From Chromera velia (taxonomy: Eukaryota; Sar; Chromeraceae): a DNA stretch of 20,654 bases. Each line of letters begins with the position of its first letter. Position 1 is the stretch's first letter. Positions 1 to 13,591 of the stretch are shown here, one piece after another. The translations under genes and the position numbers were made by a program. The stretch is taken from the NCBI GenBank assembly GCA_018398765.1, contig JAHBMJ010004324.1:44794-65447 (forward strand), given 5' to 3'. The notes under the pieces are model-generated. The model was not told the DNA's origin. It saw only the letters and a list, made by a program, of their open reading frames with translations, and searched no databases.

Positions 1-65
1 ATTGATGCCTGCATACGCTGAGTTGACTGCATGATGCTTTTGTCTCTTGCATCTGGACCCTGCAG

Positions 66-389
66 GCATTGGAAGATTTCAATCGGGGAGCGGACAGGCA
101 CACACTGTCGAGAGGCGGACTCGCAGATGACGTTCTTCGGGCGTCACTCTTCTTTCTCTACACTACGGAATCCCTCAGAGAAGCCGTCCAAGAAAGTATT
201 CGGTTTGCGGGGGCTGACAATTACTGCCCAGTCTTGGTGGGGGCCCTTGCCGGGGCTCTTCACGGTTGGAAACAGGAGGATGAAGTGTTGTTGCGTGAGA
301 ATAAAATGGTCAGAATGCCCACAGACGAAAGCGAAAGGTTGCACAACGTTGCAGAGAGACTTCAACAGAGCTGGGCTAAGAAGCCCTAG
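66..389 (+). CDS. ADP-ribosylglycohydrolase-like protein, C-terminal exon (partial)
   Basis: This is the last exon of a gene that begins upstream of the window. A CCCTGCAG acceptor ends at 65, the frame opens in phase 0 with Ala-Leu-Glu-Asp, and it closes at TAG 387-389 after 107 codons. The stretch ASLFFLYTTESLREAVQES, followed by GADNYCPVLVGALAGALHGW, resembles the C-terminal helices of the ADP-ribosylglycohydrolase (ARH/DraG) fold, where a Gly-Asp motif lies before a small-residue helix ending in GA-hG. Family members hydrolyse ADP-ribose from proteins or related conjugates using a Mg2+ pair. Here the usual GGDTDT-type metal motif reads GADN, so the exact activity is uncertain. There is no ATG near the exon start, so the acceptor rather than an internal start is preferred. 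The assignment rests on motif likeness from memory over a short fragment. Confidence 0.55.
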   Translation, partial: ALEDFNRGADRHTLSRGGLADDVLRASLFFLYTTESLREAVQESIRFAGADNYCPVLVGALAGALHGWKQEDEVLLRENKMVRMPTDESERLHNVAERLQQSWAKKP

Positions 390-1010
390 CTAGAGCCCTA
401 GCAATACCAAGCGATTTAGAAGTATTGAGGTTCAAGTAGAGATGCACAAGTACACAAAATATACAAAAACCACCTCATATGATATCGCGTGAAGCCCTTT
501 TAATCCATATGATTTTTTAAGACGTAACTTAGACGTTTATTCTCTGGTTTATTTGTTTGTATTTGTTTGAGATTTAGTATATTATGAGGTATAACAAGCT
601 AGATAACAAGATCGAATGGTAAAATTTCAAGATATGATCGATCGAGTGCTTTGGGGGCTAGTTTGGGGGGCATTGATGGATGTTATGAAAAAATATGAAT
701 TAAAGTGTAAGCTTTCAACCGCGCATGTTTATACATGCAAGTGTGCAATCTTAAGGTATCTCATAAGGCCCCTTCATATTCGTACATATGCACATGTATA
801 TATATGTATATAGTCCAAGATAACTTGCATCAAGTTGCATGCCCTTTTAGGCGAGCTGAATACTACTTAATACTATTGTATATTTCTGATTCAAGTTTAT
901 TCAAGTTCTGAATAGAGTTCGCCGGAGTTTGCGGTTCCATGTTGTTCCTAGTCTTTCCATATGAGTTAATATAAGTTGTTTAAGGGAAATATTTTAGAAA
1001 TGAGACGACA
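390..1010. other. AT-rich intergenic spacer
   Basis: No supportable gene is visible here. The stretch is clearly richer in A and T than its surroundings, with TATATATGTATATA-like runs around 795-815 and short frames without coding character. It probably holds the 3' end of the upstream gene and spacer. Confidence 0.5.
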
Positions 1011-1011
1011 C

Positions 1012-1125
1012 GTAGATACCATGACAGAGTATGACAGACTATGACAGACATAGACATAGACAGAGACAGATAAAGATTACGTATATACTGTGACAGAGTT
1101 AGATAGAGTATGACAGAGATAAACA
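1012..1125 (+). repeat. Degenerate ATGACAGA short tandem array
   Basis: Units such as ATGACAGAGT, ATGACAGACT and ATAGACAGAG recur at irregular spacing of about 8-12 bases. The run leads directly into the dispersed module at 1142-1242. A related GGACAGAGATAGA stretch precedes the second copy of that module at about 15609. Confidence 0.6.
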
Positions 1126-1141
1126 GAAAAAATATGTTATT

Positions 1142-1242
1142 TGAGTACTGTTACGGGATCTTAAGTAATCTCAAAGCCTCTCGGGAGTCTCGGCTGATCT
1201 CAGCTAATCTCAGCAAAGCTAAGCTGCCCCCCGAGGTGACGG
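1142..1242 (+). repeat. Dispersed repeat module, copy A
   Basis: The stretch contains GCCTCTCGGGAG, then TGATCTCAGC, CTAAGCTGCCCCCCGAGG. The same order of words occurs at 15657-15729 on this strand and at 13491-13577 on the opposite strand, with substitutions and small indels. This is an interspersed repeat seen directly in the sequence. The element type is unknown. Confidence 0.65.
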
Positions 1243-1377
1243 GCTCAGTTAGGCCTGGTAGAAATGATTGCTCAGTAGAAATTGTTTGGCAAGCGCCCCC
1301 GGTTTCGCTAATACCGCGCTGAATTAAGGGCCAGCCCGGCCCGGCCCGGCCCGCCGCGACGAAAACCGCGCTATAGT

Positions 1378-1740
1378 GGCCCCAGAAAGCGAAGCGGGGG
1401 GCACTTACCAAACAATCTCCTGAGCCCACGATGCATAGAGCTTTCATCAAAAAAAAGGCCCCAGAAAGAACTGTCCCCTTGGGCCGGAAAAGCATCGACC
1501 GATTCCTGAAGTGCCCCAATGTGCGTGCTTTGATGTGCATATGTCAGATGAAGGCTTTTATGGCCCCGGAAAGCGAAGCGGGGGGCACTTACAAAATAAA
1601 AATACCCCAGCTCACGCAGTCTTTCGCCAAAAAAAGGCCCCGGAAAGATTCCGCCCCAAATGGTCCAGAAAAGCATGCATGAACTCGCGTCGTCATGCAT
1701 GTGTGCGTCAGTGGCCCCGGAAAGCAACAAGCTGCATCCC
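1378..1740 (+). repeat. Diverged tandem duplication with GGCCCCRGAAAG words
   Basis: Two units of about 184 bases start at 1378 and 1562. Their first 31 bases differ at only one place, and both end in GCGGGGGGCACTTAC. A second shared block (CTTTC, poly-A, GGCCCCRGAAAG, then AAAAGCAT) lies at 1441 and 1621. A partial third unit begins at 1713. Similarity between these blocks is weak, so the duplication is old or the modules were inserted separately. A reverse-strand relative of the 31-base block is at 16067-16097. Confidence 0.65.
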
Positions 1741-2299
1741 CGGGCTTTTTTCCTGGGGGAGGGGGGGTTCTACGGCTTTTCCCGCGGGGGGGGGGTCGGC
1801 GCGACCGCCCGGTCGGCTGGCCGGCGTGCGTCAATCGTGAAGTTCTCATTTTTCTTGCTTTCCGGGGCCGTTCGCAAGCTTGCTTGCGTCAGATCTCCCG
1901 CGCAACCCCCCATAAAAGCCCTCCATGCATGCACGGCCGGCCCGCGGAACGCGCGATCGCGCGGCCGGGCTTTTCGCCATTTTTCGCACCGGCCCGGCCT
2001 TCCATGCAACGTTGTATTAATATACGCAACGTAATCTTGCATCATTGGCAGACAGATTCTCATAGATCGATTCTCTACTTTGGTTGACATTCAGTACGAA
2101 AAAATCTCGTTGAAGGGTCTAGCGTAGACTTGGATCCAACTGTCATAGTCCAGAGAAGCGATTACTTTGTGCCTTGTCTCTGCAAGAAGTCAGGCTCGCT
2201 GTTGCTCTACTTTGACGTTGTGGCTTCCCACGAGTGACTGTCTCGTTTGTTTCTTGTACTCCTCCATTTTTTCCCCCTTCCACTGCTTGTTGCTTCGTC
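1740..2299. other. GC-rich then unique spacer upstream of the dehydrogenase gene
   Basis: At 1740-2010 there are G-runs, CG-rich near-palindromes (around 1800-1825 and 1930-1970) and another GGCCCCGGAAAG word on the minus strand at 1858-1869. From about 2040 to 2299 the sequence is unremarkable and would hold the promoter and 5' leader of the downstream gene. I see no convincing TATA box. Confidence 0.4.
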
Positions 2300-6881
<4,582 letters not shown>

Positions 6882-7490
6882 TCTCTCTCATGTTGTTCGC
6901 TTCCTCCGTCGGATAGAAGGACTCGAATTCGGCTCTCCCTTCTCAGGCTCCCGCGCCTCTGAAATGCAATTTTTCATGGACTTGCAGACCAAAGCGTCTG
7001 CCGGACTACATGCATGTCATGTCATATTCAACGTGGATGAAGGCATTTTTGTACTGAGTGGTACCTTGCGATGTTCCACTCGCCTGCGAAGAAGGGCCAA
7101 CATATGCTACTCTTGTGTGGCACTTCTGAGTTCCATCCACAGTTAATGCACAGGTCAAAAGTGCCGTGTGATGGTCTTGAATAAAGTCGATTTTGCGTAC
7201 TTTTGCGTGACAAATTTGTTCTGGATGATGCTAGTGGATAGTGAATAAGAATGGGTTTTGACAACACATCCTAGTCTAATTTCTAACATGCTGTAGTTAG
7301 TTAGTTAGTTAGTAGTAGAGGATGTTGAACCCCAGTTGGAGCGTTAAACTCCCGGGCGGTTAGAAATTAAAGTCTAATTTCTATTATTTTTATCATTATC
7401 ATCATACGTCATTGCTGTCTGTCCATTTCTGACCAGCGACAGAGAAAGAGACAGAAAATGACTTGCAATAAGCTGCCGCCAATCTAGCCG
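6882..7490. other. Spacer downstream of the dehydrogenase gene
   Basis: No gene is visible. AATAAA at 7180-7185, about 300 bases after the stop codon, is a possible polyadenylation signal. A short TTAG run sits at about 7297-7312. Confidence 0.35.
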
Positions 7491-7494
7491 CCAA

Positions 7495-7655
7495 TTAATG
7501 GTTGCCGCCATGGCTTGCCCCTTTAGCTTTGCCGCCTAGTTTGTCGCTTTGGCTTTACCGGCGAATTGCCGCTTTGGCTTTGCCGGTAAAATTGCTGCTT
7601 TGGCTTTGCCGCTTTGGCTTTGCTGCTTTGGCTTTGCCGCTTTAGCTTTTATGAC
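7495..7655 (+). repeat. Degenerate 12-18 bp tandem repeat (GCCGCTTTGGCTTT)
   Basis: Repeated GCYGCTTTGGCTTT words form an imperfect array, most regular at 7570-7650. No long frame uses it, so it looks like minisatellite rather than coding repeat. Confidence 0.75.
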
Positions 7656-7659
7656 TTTT

Positions 7660-7840
7660 AATTTTTGTCAGTTTTCTGTCACTTTTCGAACAGTTTTCTA
7701 CTAGGCTAGCTACTAGGTTTTCTAACAACTTTTCTTTAGTTTTCTATCACTTTTCTATCAGTTTCCTACGTACTAGGCTACTAAGGCTAGGCTAGCTACT
7801 TGGTTTTCTAACAACTTTTCTATCACTTTTCCATCATTTT
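7660..7840 (+). repeat. Degenerate TTTTCTATCAC repeats with duplicated CTAGGCTAGCTACT
   Basis: AGTTTTCTATCACTTTTC-like words recur. The sequence CTAGCTACTAGGTTTTC at about 7706 returns as CTAGCTACTTGGTTTTC at about 7792, followed by TAACAACTTTTCT in both. This is a local duplication of about 86 bases with drift. Confidence 0.6.
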
Positions 7841-8008
7841 TTGTAGGGCATGATCAATTGAAAGTTTTTCACTTCTCTTAAGGATTTTATTGTTTATAGC
7901 TAGGTCTATAGTTTATGGATATTCACATCTCTTCATGACCTAAACATTCAATCAAAGATATGTCGGAAACCTTTTCAAGTTATCCAGCTTATTATATATA
8001 TTCTACAA

Positions 8009-8332
8009 CTAACATAGTAGCTGACATGGAAATAGACGAAAACAACTAGCTAGAAAAATAATAATGATGTTTATACAATTAAACACATCTACGGTACGTT
8101 CCCAGAAGTTTCGTAAAATTGGAATAGCCTCGCCGGGCCCGCCTCCTCCCTCCTCAGATTTCAAATCAACGTTGGGAACAGCGATCGTTTGAACGATGCC
8201 AAGACGTTTTGATACATGCTTCTGAGATCGACTCAGAAAGACAGTCTCCGAGTCATCCGCTGCGGGTCGGCATGACCCCAGCAGTTTTCCTCTCAAAGAA
8301 GAATATGACGGTATGAAGCCCTCCAAAAGAGC
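8009..8332 (-). CDS. Possible terminal exon of an unrecognised minus-strand gene
   Basis: On the minus strand a CTTGCAG acceptor ends at 8333 and an open frame follows from 8332 to the stop at 8009-8011, about 107 codons. The first two thirds have balanced composition (for example SRSQKHVSKRLGIVQTIAV); the end becomes hydrophobic and may be read-through into noncoding DNA. I recognise no family and found no convincing upstream exon before the ankyrin gene's stop at 8872, so this may be a chance frame. Confidence 0.2.
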   Translation of the reverse strand, partial: ALLEGFIPSYSSLRGKLLGSCRPAADDSETVFLSRSQKHVSKRLGIVQTIAVPNVDLKSEEGGGGPGEAIPILRNFWERTVDVFNCINIIIIFLASCFRLFPCQLLC

Positions 8333-8350
8333 CTGCAAGTAAGCCATCAT

Positions 8351-8871
8351 TGAAAATCCGTGTATGGACAGATCCCTAATTTAAAAGTGTACACGTAGAA
8401 GAATAGAAGTATGAGTAGAACGGGAGCTGCTCATTTGTGTCCTCCGGCAAAAACGCAGGTATGCAACCTTGTCCTTTCAGTGAGAGAGAGACAAATACTC
8501 TCCAAATGGTGCGGCCCGTTGGCAGACTACAACTTCAAGTCAAGACCTTTTAAGTCTGTCAAACAGTCAAAAGATACAAGAACATACACTGAGAGCACTC
8601 ACGCAGCTTGGATCTGTATCAGCATTTCATGTGCATTGACCTCATCCTTTATCCCACATCCACTTGCAGGCGGTCTGCAAACCATGCATGCATTCATAGA
8701 CGAACCTGAGAGTCGCTGCCAAGTTGCATTCAACTGGGATATGAGTTTGATTGATTTGCACACGAATACCCCCTCTCTGAGGCTTCAGCTTTCGTCCCTT
8801 TACTGGCTGTATCTAGCTTTCAAGTTCTGCCTCGATCCAACAGTGCGTCTCTAAGGCCGGCTCACCTGGAG
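8351..8871. other. Spacer with an unassigned plus-strand open frame
   Basis: A 147-codon frame from ATG 8411 to the stop at 8852-8854 is open on the plus strand, with unremarkable composition and no recognisable motif. It lies between two minus-strand candidates. I do not call it a gene. Confidence 0.3.
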
Positions 8872-9618
8872 TTAGGAGAAGGCTGGAGCAACGCTTAGCA
8901 GCCGCACAATGTCCGTGTGGCCGTTTTCAGAGGCAAAAATCAGGGCTGTCTTTCCGCTCTGGTCCTGCATGTCCACGTTGGCCTTCGCATCGACCAGCAG
9001 CCGCACAATGTCCGGTTGGCCGTTTTCAGAGGCCCAAATCAGGGCTGTGCTTCCGTAACTGTCCTGCATGTCCACGTTGGCCTTTGCATCTACCAGCAGC
9101 TGCACAATGTCCGTGTGGCCTTTGTCAGAGGCCCAAAGCAGGGCTGTCTTTCCCGTGTACGTGTCCTGCATGTCCACGTTGGCCTTTGCATCGACCAGCA
9201 GCCGCACAATGTCCGTGTGGCCGTCGAGAGAGGCACACATCAGGGCTGTCTTTCCGAAAATGTCCTGCATGTCCACGTTGGCCTTTGCATCGACCAGCAG
9301 CCGCACAATGTCCGTGTGGCCGTTTTCAGAGGCCCAAAGCAGGGCTGTCTTTTTCGAGTTCTTGTCCTCCATGTCCACGTTGGCCTTTGCATCGACCAGC
9401 AGCCGCACAATGTCCGTGTGGCCGTTTTCAGAGGCTAAAATCAGGGCTGTCATTCCGTTCTTGTCCTGCATGTCCACGTTGGCCTTCGCATCGACCAGCA
9501 GCCGCACAATGTCCGTGTGGCCTTTGCAAGAGGCCAACATCAAGGCTGTTTCTCCCCTTTCCTCATCCCTGACATCGACATTCACAGTCTTGCTTTCGCG
9601 AATCAACCGGTCAATCAC
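8872..9618 (-). CDS. C-terminal ankyrin-repeat exon of the ankyrin/HET-like locus
   Basis: Final exon of the minus-strand locus. A GTGCAG acceptor ends at 9619, the frame begins VIDRLIRESKTVNVDV and ends in TAA at 8872-8874, 248 residues. It holds seven ankyrin repeats with the core TAL-x-x-AS-x-x-GHTDIVRLLVDAKANVDMQD; the last is cut short after RLL and replaced by SVAPAFS. Units are 99 bases (two are 102) and almost identical at the DNA level, including silent sites. Ankyrin repeats bind protein partners; no specific ligand can be read from the sequence. The preceding exon ends LLASAGMTE in phase 0 at 9880, so the joined reading passes smoothly from helix to repeats. An ATG at 9628-9630 exists but lies inside the inferred intron. 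Confidence 0.8.
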   Translation of the reverse strand: MIDRLIRESKTVNVDVRDEERGETALMLASCKGHTDIVRLLVDAKANVDMQDKNGMTALILASENGHTDIVRLLVDAKANVDMEDKNSKKTALLWASENGHTDIVRLLVDAKANVDMQDIFGKTALMCASLDGHTDIVRLLVDAKANVDMQDTYTGKTALLWASDKGHTDIVQLLVDAKANVDMQDSYGSTALIWASENGQPDIVRLLVDAKANVDMQDQSGKTALIFASENGHTDIVRLLSVAPAFS

Positions 9619-9879
9619 CTGCACGCCCATGCAGTACAGCAGTATTCAGGATCCATGGCGTTGCGTGTAGTCGATTCCTTGTCAAAGATGACTGATCAAT
9701 CAGGCAAACAGGGGGACTGAGAGAGGAGATAGAGGAAAGAGAGGAAAGAGAGAGAAACGGCACTCTATGATTTTTCCTGAAGGCTTTCAGTCCAGTCCTG
9801 CCCGTGAGGACGAAGGTCGACGTTCCGCAGACAAAAAAAAAGAATCAGATCGCTGTGAGCATACGTCAATTCAGCTGAC
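9619..9879 (-). other. Inferred intron of the ankyrin/HET-like locus
   Basis: Donor GAG|GTCAGC (minus strand, exon ends at 9880) and acceptor GTGCAG|GTG (exon begins at 9618) are both in phase 0. The intron is 261 bases and holds GA-rich simple sequence at 9719-9757. Without splicing, the upstream exon runs into TGA four codons past GAG. Confidence 0.6.
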
Positions 9880-10677
9880 CTCTGTCATTCCAGCCGAAGC
9901 CAGAAGGCGCAGGTTGGCATCAAGAGGACAGGGTCCCTCAGCCGGAAAGAGACCGGCCAGCCCTCTTTGCAGCCCCTCCACGTAGACCTTTTTCGAATCG
10001 TCATCGCCTCTACGAGAGACGTCTAAAGCTTCGAAGCTGACAGCAGTAATGCTTCCCAGTTTGCCGAAAGCGCAAAGCAAACGCTCAAGACTGAGTGTCA
10101 ATTCTGAAGACTCTTTTGGAGAGAGAAAAGCCACAAAATTCGCTGCATCGTTGAACGGCGACCCCCTTAGGTCGAGCACTTGAGGTTGTAGTCTGGCTGC
10201 TAACGGCGGGTCAGCAACAATATACTCAACTAGGGCAGCAAGCTGGAGAGCTGCTTGGGGGTCCATTTGCCCCCGAGCTTCTCGGGAGGAAGCCCAGGAG
10301 CCGTCTGCAAACACCCGCAGTTTGTGTATGGATCGGTGGAAAAGGTTTTTATACAGCGCCTTCACACCTTCCGCATCGGCTTTTCCGTTTGTGAACTTTT
10401 TCGTGTCAAGAGTCTCACCGAATCTCAGCGGAGCGGCGGGGATACGGAGGGAAGGTCTTTCCTGATCGCTGTCGTCACTCAGAACCTGAGCTGGGGGCTT
10501 GAAGGCTGTGACTGCAGACTCGAACCAGCACCACCCCCTCTCGATGTACTTTGTGGGGTTTGCAGCGCTTTCAGGTACTGCTGTAGAGCGGATGACGTGT
10601 GTGTGCGGCCTGCTGTAGATGAGATCCATTTTGCTCAGACCTTCTTTGAATAGCGCGTCTTGAGCATCTGTGCGTCT
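9880..10677 (-). CDS. HET-like domain, second half, and following region
   Basis: This continues the reading frame after an in-frame TGA at 10678-10680. Codons directly after that TGA already read as domain (DAQDALFKEGLSK, then ATG 10627-10629 MDLIYSRPHTHVI), so the ATG is probably not a natural start. YIERGWCWFES follows. The order of an Ile-Tyr motif, a VIR strand and RGW-x-x-x-E matches the second half of fungal HET domains and of protist proteins that share SY-x-W ... FWD ... RGW motifs. A further conserved-looking stretch is KKFTNGKADAEGVKALYKN. A leucine-rich part (LDLRGSPFNDAANFVAF) precedes the ankyrin exon. HET domains act in nonself recognition and cell death in fungi; a role here is inference. 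The exon ends at 9880. Confidence 0.6.
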
Positions 10678-11094
10678 TCAACTTGGAGGGTGTTGGAAGA
10701 GGGACAGGTAGTCCCAAAATACAAAGGCAGTCACAGGAGAGCCTTTCTGGGCCCACCATTGCTTCTCTAGTTGCTTGAGGACACTTCGGAGACGGAAGCC
10801 CTCTGGGTCGGGGTGCTCTTTCGACAGCCACGGATAACTGACAGCCACAAGCTTGAAAGGCGCTCCAACAGGGTGTCGGAGGTCGGCTGCAAGTGTGAGA
10901 GCGGAATAGGGCTCACAAACTACTCCAAGATCTTTCGCTGCTTGTGCTACCTTTTGACGGTAAGGCAACTTCGCACCTTTCTTCAGCAGGGACCTGAGGA
11001 AGTGCAAAGGCCAGAAGGCGACCGCTTCGTTGTCAATCAGGGACCTCAAATCATTCCACTCCGACACCATTTCTGTCGACCAAGGATCAACCAT
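10678..11094 (-). CDS. HET-like domain, first half, closed by in-frame TGA
   Basis: The frame runs from ATG 11092-11094 to TGA 10678-10680, 138 residues. SYPWLSKEHPDPEGF (86-100) and AFVFWDYLSLFQHP (123-136) match the first half of a HET-like or TIR-fold-like domain: SY-x-W, then (F/W)-x-D-x-L-x-x-x-Q. The second half of the domain follows in the same frame just beyond the stop, so this is not a complete protein. Upstream, only six bases (GAGCAA) separate the ATG from another TGA (11101-11103) that ends the N-terminal ankyrin block, again in the same frame. The likely readings are one gene with two nonsense codons, or a start at 11094 with one nonsense codon. The family match is by motif order only. 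Confidence 0.6.
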   Translation of the reverse strand: MVDPWSTEMVSEWNDLRSLIDNEAVAFWPLHFLRSLLKKGAKLPYRQKVAQAAKDLGVVCEPYSALTLAADLRHPVGAPFKLVAVSYPWLSKEHPDPEGFRLRSVLKQLEKQWWAQKGSPVTAFVFWDYLSLFQHPPS

Positions 11095-11100
11095 TTGCTC

Positions 11101-11956
11101 TCAACTCTTCAGTCTCTCTACCACCTGCATCTTTCCCGCCTCTTCGGCAACTGCAAGTGCTGTGTTTCCGCTAGCGTCCTTCAAAGAGGGGTCTGCTCCC
11201 CGTCTGAGCAGGAGCTCTACGAGAAAAATGTGCCCTCCTGCCGCAGCACGAAAGAGCGGTGTTCGGCCCTGTGGGTCAGGAATATTCGCGACAGTTTGGG
11301 TTGCACTACCCGGCCGTGCAAGGAGATACTCCACCATCTCCACATTTTCCTTCTGTATTGCAAGCATCAAGACGGAATTTCCTTTTTTGTCCTGCATGTC
11401 TACGCTGGCCTTCGCATCGACCAACAGCCGCACAACGTCCGTGTGGCCGGCGAGAGAGGCACACATCAGGGCTGTCTTTCCGCTCTGGTCCTGCATGTCC
11501 ACGTTGGCCTTTGCATCGACCAGCAGCCGCACAATGTCCGTGTGGCCGTTGTCAGAGGCCCAAAGCAGGGCTGTCTTTTTCGAGTTCTTGTTCTGCATGT
11601 CCACGTTGGCCTTTGCATCGACCAGCAGCCGCACAATGTCCGTGTGGCCGTTTTCAGAGGCCCAAATCAGGGCTGTCTTTTTCGAGGTCTTGTCCTCCAT
11701 GTCCACGTTGGCCTTCGCATCGACCAGCAGCCGCACAATGTCCGTGTGGCCGTTTTCAGAGGCTAAACTCAGGGCTGTCTTTCCGATCTTGTCCTGCCAG
11801 TCCAAGTTCAGCTTGCCCCTTGCGCCCTCGATGATGTGCTTCACCTTCAGGAGATCCCCCTTTCTTGAGGCGTCGGTAAGGGCCTGTGGGTCTGTCTCCT
11901 CTGTCTCCTCTTCTTTTTGTTCCGGAGGGAAGGGTGGTGAAGGTGAACCCTTGACG
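11101..11956 (-). CDS. Ankyrin-repeat block, N-terminal part of the locus
   Basis: The open frame extends on the minus strand from about 12018 to TGA 11101-11103. It has no ATG ahead of the repeats and an upstream TAA, so the true start lies in an unseen earlier exon. A GCTGCAG acceptor ending at 11957 gives the preferred exon start. After an acidic low-complexity linker (EQKEEETEETDPQ) comes a half repeat (DASRKGDLLKVKHIIEGA), four near-identical ankyrin repeats (GHTDIVRLLVDAKANVDM core), then three diverged ones (GNSVLMLAIQKENVEMVEYLL, GRTPLFRAAAGGH, GNTALAVAEEAGKMQVVERL). The diverged last repeats look like an ancestral C-cap and the identical ones like recent expansion. The end KS-TGA is in register with the HET-like frame that follows. 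Confidence 0.75.
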
Positions 11957-13490
11957 CTGCAGCAGTCATGCAAAACCGCAAATGTGGAGGCAAGAAGATG
12001 TTTCGAGTAGGTCGACACTCGTTATCGTGAAGACAATTATTACCTTGAAGCAAAAGAAATGAGACAGAAGAGACATGGCCTGACGCGGAACCTCCAAGAT
12101 TGCAGTGGGGAAATCTAAACGATACAACGCTTGGGATGGTGCAACTCGGCATGGACGATGCATGGGATGATCGACCGACAAGCTTGGTAGGTAGGTAGTT
12201 AGGTAGGTAGGTAGGTAGATTGACTGAATTGCATGAGAGGGGGGAGCTGCAGGACCACTGACCGCTGATTCGAGTCAGCTTGTGTCGTGTGTGAAGTTGA
12301 CGTTCTCCCTTCCCCTCCTCCTCCATTTCCTCCTCCGACTCTCTGCCCATTTCCTCCCGGTCCCGGTCCCCGTTCATAACATCCCCCCTCCCCATCCCCT
12401 CCCCTCTCGAGCATTTTCGACAATTCTGCAGAGAGGCAGGAAAACAGGCAGGGCACGGCAATGACCGGCTACAAGCTGTTTACGCAAAGTCGGTTCAGGT
12501 GCACAAATAGAGACAGAAGAGCCTGTACACGCGTGAAGGGATACGCACATCAATACACAACCCCACGACCGCCCACGACAGCAACGCATTCGTTCGGAAT
12601 TTTCGGCGTGACACCTTTAGAATGCACCCGCAGTCTTGAATTGACTGAGCGTGGCAACTCGCGTCAGACTGCCATGCGGCATTGCTGAGTCAGATGGAGT
12701 GGTCCACACGTACACACCAAAAAGGAGTCATGCGTGCAGGAAGGTTACCTGACAAGAGCAATTGCAGGTGTCTGACCTGTCGGTGGCGGTCCGGTATTGC
12801 AAAACAGAACTCCAGCCCCCCGCAGCGGAGCCCTCTCCGTCTTGCGCTTCTCGAGAATTGCAACGATGTCAGGAAAGTACTCGTCCATTTTTGAGACAGA
12901 TCGATGAATTAATCAATATGAGGTTCCTGCAAGCGGGAAGAAAGGCGCAACAATTAAGAATGCCTCGTGAAAAAATCTTCTGATACAAAACCGGAAATTC
13001 AAAATATAGAATCTGCGCTTGTGTGGTGTGTGCTCGTATTGTGTGTACAGGATCACACGGATGCCGATATCCTTCCTCTCTCAGTCAGAGCAATGGGCGG
13101 CCTGTTTATAAAGAGTGCTTGCTGTACTACGAAGGTCAGACAAATTTGAAAGAATACCGATTGATGTTCTGAACCGGCTTTGACTTTCATTGAACATACC
13201 TGCTGCCTTTCCCTCCAGTGGAAAGTTGAAGGCAGGTCTGCGAAGGTAAGAGTGACGGTGTTTTGGCACTTGCAGGTGAACACAGACAGATGCTGCGCAG
13301 ATGCCAGCTAGGATGCCAGTCTGACAGAATGCGGCTCCACAATGTTCCAAGGTTTGGCAAGGCGGAGCAGACAGAAAGACTTTGCACCTCTCAAGCAGAA
13401 AGGGGAAGCACAGAATCCAGAGAGAGCACAGCTCATAAGAGGCGAATGCAACAGGTTTTCTGCACTAGCAAACGAACACAGACAGAGCAA
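11957..13490. other. Spacer, no gene recognised
   Basis: A GGTA tetranucleotide run lies at 12185-12219 and a pyrimidine-rich stretch at 12305-12410. The missing first exon of the ankyrin locus may be here, but I could not place it with confidence. No RNA gene was recognised. Confidence 0.35.
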
Positions 13491-13577
13491 ATCGCCTCGG
13501 GGGGCAGCTCAGCGCTGCTGAGATCATGCAGCCGAGAGGCCCTATATAGCTGCATGAGATCGCATGCACGCACTCGC
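13491..13577 (-). repeat. Dispersed repeat module, copy B
   Basis: Reverse-strand copy of the module at 1142-1242 and 15657-15729. Read on the minus strand it has GCGAGTGCG, GGCCTCTCGG, TGATCTCAGCAG and GAGCTGCCCCCCGAGGCGAT. It abuts the inverted repeat at 13592. Confidence 0.65.
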
Positions 13578-13591
13578 CGAGCATCAACTCA

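Noticed and set aside
7320-7370. tRNA-like stretch (GTTGAACCCCAG ... ACTCCCGGGCGGTTAG)
   Set aside because: No cloverleaf with proper acceptor, anticodon and T-loop pairing could be drawn.
8917-9670. Plus-strand repetitive frames (HVGLCIDQQPHNVRVA type) opposite the ankyrin block
   Set aside because: They are shadows of the minus-strand ankyrin repeats, which have the conserved ankyrin signature.
10678-11103. Selenocysteine as the meaning of the two TGA codons
   Set aside because: Neither the ankyrin linker nor the HET-like domain is a known selenoprotein context, and no SECIS-like element was recognised.
10771-12010. Plus-strand frames of about 330 codons opposite the second ankyrin block
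   Set aside because: Same reason: antisense of ankyrin repeats; no start context or motif of their own.
11966-12461. Minus-strand frame starting MPCPACFPASLQN as the first exon of the ankyrin locus
   Set aside because: It is in a different register, becomes low complexity and has no clear donor that joins to 11956 in frame.
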